Shown here one piece after another: positions 7,480 to 8,488 of a stretch of DNA of 8,488 nucleotides. Position 1 is the stretch's first letter; every line of letters starts with the position of its first letter. The DNA is taken from positions 1-8,488 of the forward strand of contig CAJGDW010000064.1 in assembly GCA_904502115.1 (NCBI GenBank), given 5' to 3'. The notes under the pieces were generated by a model that was not told the DNA's origin, did no database searches, and saw only the letters and a program-made list of their open reading frames with translations. Position numbers and translations under genes: made by a program. This DNA is from Paludibacteraceae bacterium. GTDB taxonomy: Bacteria; Bacteroidota; Bacteroidia; Bacteroidales; Paludibacteraceae.

Positions 7480-7503
7480 CAATTTTTTGCTGAATATTGA
7501 TAA

Positions 7504-7535
7504 AACTCCTAACTCCTAACTCCTAACTCCTAACT
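7504..7535. repeat. 7-bp tandem repeat (AACTCCT)n in the divergent promoter region
   Basis: There are four perfect head-to-tail copies of AACTCCT (7504-7510, 7511-7517, 7518-7524, 7525-7531), then a partial copy AACT to 7535. The array lies between the two divergent -7 boxes. It covers the position where a -33 element for the plus-strand promoter (box at 7544) would fall. It is not coding. Confidence 0.92.
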
Positions 7536-7539
7536 TTAT

Positions 7540-7561
7540 TTCTTATCTTTGTGGATAAGAA
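7540..7561. promoter_or_regulatory. Operator-like inverted repeat over the plus-strand -7 box
   Basis: A perfect 8-bp inverted repeat, TTCTTATC (7540-7547) and GATAAGAA (7554-7561), is separated by 6 bases. It covers the -7 box at 7544-7551 and the expected transcription start just after it, and ends 9 bases before the SUI1-family ATG. The placement suits a repressor site or a 5'-end hairpin. AT-rich 8-bp repeats also arise by chance, so this is tentative. Confidence 0.4.
7544..7551 (+). promoter_or_regulatory. Putative -7 promoter box for the SUI1-helicase transcript
   Basis: TATCTTTG matches the Bacteroidota -7 consensus TAnnTTTG and is identical to the box at 7472-7479 on the other strand. 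It ends 19 bases before the ATG at 7571, giving a very short leader of roughly a dozen bases if initiation occurs 5-8 bases downstream. No TTG-type -33 element is present; that position is filled by the heptamer repeat. Confidence 0.65.
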
Positions 7562-7570
7562 CTTTACACC

Positions 7571-7897
7571 ATGGATTGGAAAGATGCATTGGGTGCCATG
7601 TATCAAGCGGCACCGCAAGAAGAAAAAAACGAGGTAGAACAAGCGCCACAACCACTTGTACAGGCAAAAAAACAACACTTTTGCTTGCAGTTTCAACGTC
7701 GTAATGGCAAGCCAGCTACCCTAATAACGGGTTTTGAGGGTACAGACGAAGAGTTGAAAGAACTGGCCAAACAACTCAAGGTAAAATTGGGCGTGGGTGG
7801 TTCGGCTCGTGGTGGAGAAATTTTAATGCAAGGCGATGTGCGCGATAAAGTGCGTGCGTGGTTGCGTGAACAAGGACATCAAGTAAAAGGTGGATGA
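7571..7897 (+). CDS. SUI1/YciH family (eIF1-like) translation factor homologue
   Basis: This small protein belongs to the SUI1 family, whose eukaryotic and archaeal members (eIF1/aIF1) act in start-codon selection on the small ribosomal subunit. The bacterial YciH-type members are not essential in studied species and their role is poorly settled. The product is 108 residues, the same length as E. coli YciH. Residues 1-35 are a variable, acidic and Gln-rich tail. The SUI1 domain follows from about 36 to the end, with QRRNGKPATLITGFEG, then LKELAKQLKVKLGVGGSARG, then GEILMQGDVRDKV, which are the family core blocks. The ATG at 7571 follows the promoter box at 7544-7551, and no Shine-Dalgarno sequence is visible. 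The stop codon lies one base before the ATG of the next gene, so the two are probably co-transcribed and perhaps translationally coupled. Confidence 0.93.
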   Translation: MDWKDALGAMYQAAPQEEKNEVEQAPQPLVQAKKQHFCLQFQRRNGKPATLITGFEGTDEELKELAKQLKVKLGVGGSARGGEILMQGDVRDKVRAWLREQGHQVKGG

Positions 7898-7898
7898 T

Positions 7899-8488
7899 AT
7901 GCATATAGATGTTTATAAAGCGTCGGCTGGTTCGGGTAAAACCTTTACCCTTACTCAAAAATATTTGGGTTTATTAAAAAAAGGCAGTAGTCATAAGCAA
8001 GTTTTGGCAGTTACTTTTACCAATAAGGCAACTGCCGAAATGAAGGAGCGTATTGTCGAAACCTTGGCCAAAATTGTGAAAGGAGAGGCAAAGAAGGAAG
8101 AAAACGAGGCAGGTTTTACTCAACAGCAGGCCAATGAATGTTTGGCAGAACTTTTACACGACTATTCGCATTTCAATGTCTCAACCATCGATGGTTTTTA
8201 CCAGCAGATTATGCGCTCGTTTGTGCGCGAATTGGGTTTGTACGGAGCTTACACCTTGGTACTTGATACCAAAGAAGTAATTGCCAAGGCGGTAGAAGAG
8301 CTTACTTTTTCGCTTCAAAATAGCGAAAATAAGGATTTGTACGATTGGTTGTTGAAGCGTGCCAAAGAGAAAATTGAAGTAGGCGAAAGTTGGCAATATC
8401 AAGCTGAGTTGACAGAATTGGCAGAGCAATTGTTTCGTGAAGATGTTTCTGAAGCATTGACCCTATTGCGTGAATTACCCAATCCAAA
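7899..8488 (+). CDS. UvrD/AddA-like superfamily 1 DNA helicase (RecB/AddA-type exonuclease subunit), 3' truncated by window edge
   Basis: The frame is open from ATG 7899 to the right edge, giving 196 visible codons. The N-terminus carries superfamily 1A helicase motifs: Walker A ASAGSGKT at residues 8-15 (motif I), VTFTNKATAEMKERI at 38-52 (motif Ia) and STIDGFYQQIMRSFVREL at 95-112. The last block is typical of the AddA/RecB branch, in which a nuclease-coupled helicase processes double-strand ends for recombination. The motif II region, later helicase motifs and any C-terminal nuclease domain lie outside the window. Bacteroidota homologues usually run to about 1000 residues or more, so AddA versus another UvrD-like helicase cannot be settled here. 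The start is one base after the SUI1-family stop. An AGGTGG tract at 7888-7893, inside the upstream gene, is a plausible Shine-Dalgarno sequence and supports this start. A PD-(D/E)XK AddB-like partner would be expected nearby. Confidence 0.9.
   Translation, partial: MHIDVYKASAGSGKTFTLTQKYLGLLKKGSSHKQVLAVTFTNKATAEMKERIVETLAKIVKGEAKKEENEAGFTQQQANECLAELLHDYSHFNVSTIDGFYQQIMRSFVRELGLYGAYTLVLDTKEVIAKAVEELTFSLQNSENKDLYDWLLKRAKEKIEVGESWQYQAELTELAEQLFREDVSEALTLLRELPNP

Noticed and set aside
7444..7482. N-terminal extension of the FAH-family protein starting at 7482
   Set aside because: The extra 13 residues are a low-complexity Lys/Asn run from an A-rich leader, overlap the -7 promoter box and have no counterpart in FAHD1-like proteins. 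The ATG at 7443 fits better.
7504..7535. Heptamer array as a CRISPR or telomere-like element
   Set aside because: There are no spacers between units, the unit is only 7 bp, and no cas genes are near. It is a simple tandem repeat.
8181..8429. Minus-strand open frame of 82 codons near the right edge
   Set aside because: It is antisense to the helicase gene, whose plus-strand frame carries clear superfamily 1 motifs.

Overview
The window looks like chromosomal DNA from a Bacteroidota species, most likely order Bacteroidales. The evidence is a complete porU-porV pair of the type IX secretion system (T9SS, restricted to this phylum), three TAnnTTTG-type -7 promoter boxes, start codons mostly without Shine-Dalgarno sequences, and a long-type pyrophosphate-dependent phosphofructokinase. 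The genes are densely packed. I see no tRNA, rRNA, insertion sequence, prophage or CRISPR array, and no gene-free stretch longer than 300 bases.

Layout. (1) Bases 1-1523, plus strand: the 3' part of a pyrophosphate-dependent phosphofructokinase gene, cut by the left edge. (2) Bases 1524-1683: a convergent intergenic region holding a hairpin terminator for the phosphofructokinase gene, a short 8-bp tandem repeat, and a second hairpin that terminates the minus-strand operon. (3) Bases 1684-7443, minus strand: a four-gene operon read from right to left, namely an FAHD1-like fumarylacetoacetate hydrolase family protein, porU, porV and ispF. The first two genes overlap by 4 bp (ATGA). A further -7 promoter box sits in the 58-bp porU-porV gap. 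(4) Bases 7444-7570: a divergent promoter region with one -7 box on each strand, a 7-bp tandem repeat between them, and an operator-like inverted repeat over the plus-strand box. (5) Bases 7571-8488, plus strand: a small SUI1/YciH (eIF1-like) gene, followed after one base by the start of a UvrD/AddA-like helicase gene that runs off the right edge.

How the genes work together. PorU and PorV are partners in the cell-surface attachment complex of the T9SS. PorV is an outer-membrane barrel that carries cargo, and PorU is the sortase that removes the C-terminal sorting domain of cargo and joins the cargo to anionic lipopolysaccharide. IspF (isoprenoid precursor synthesis) and the FAH-family enzyme are metabolic genes sharing the transcript. 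The order porU-porV-ispF is, from memory, the same as in Porphyromonas gingivalis, so this looks like an old conserved cluster. I found no previously undescribed system. The items most worth a second look are the architecture of the divergent promoter region and the tight coupling of a small-molecule enzyme to porU.
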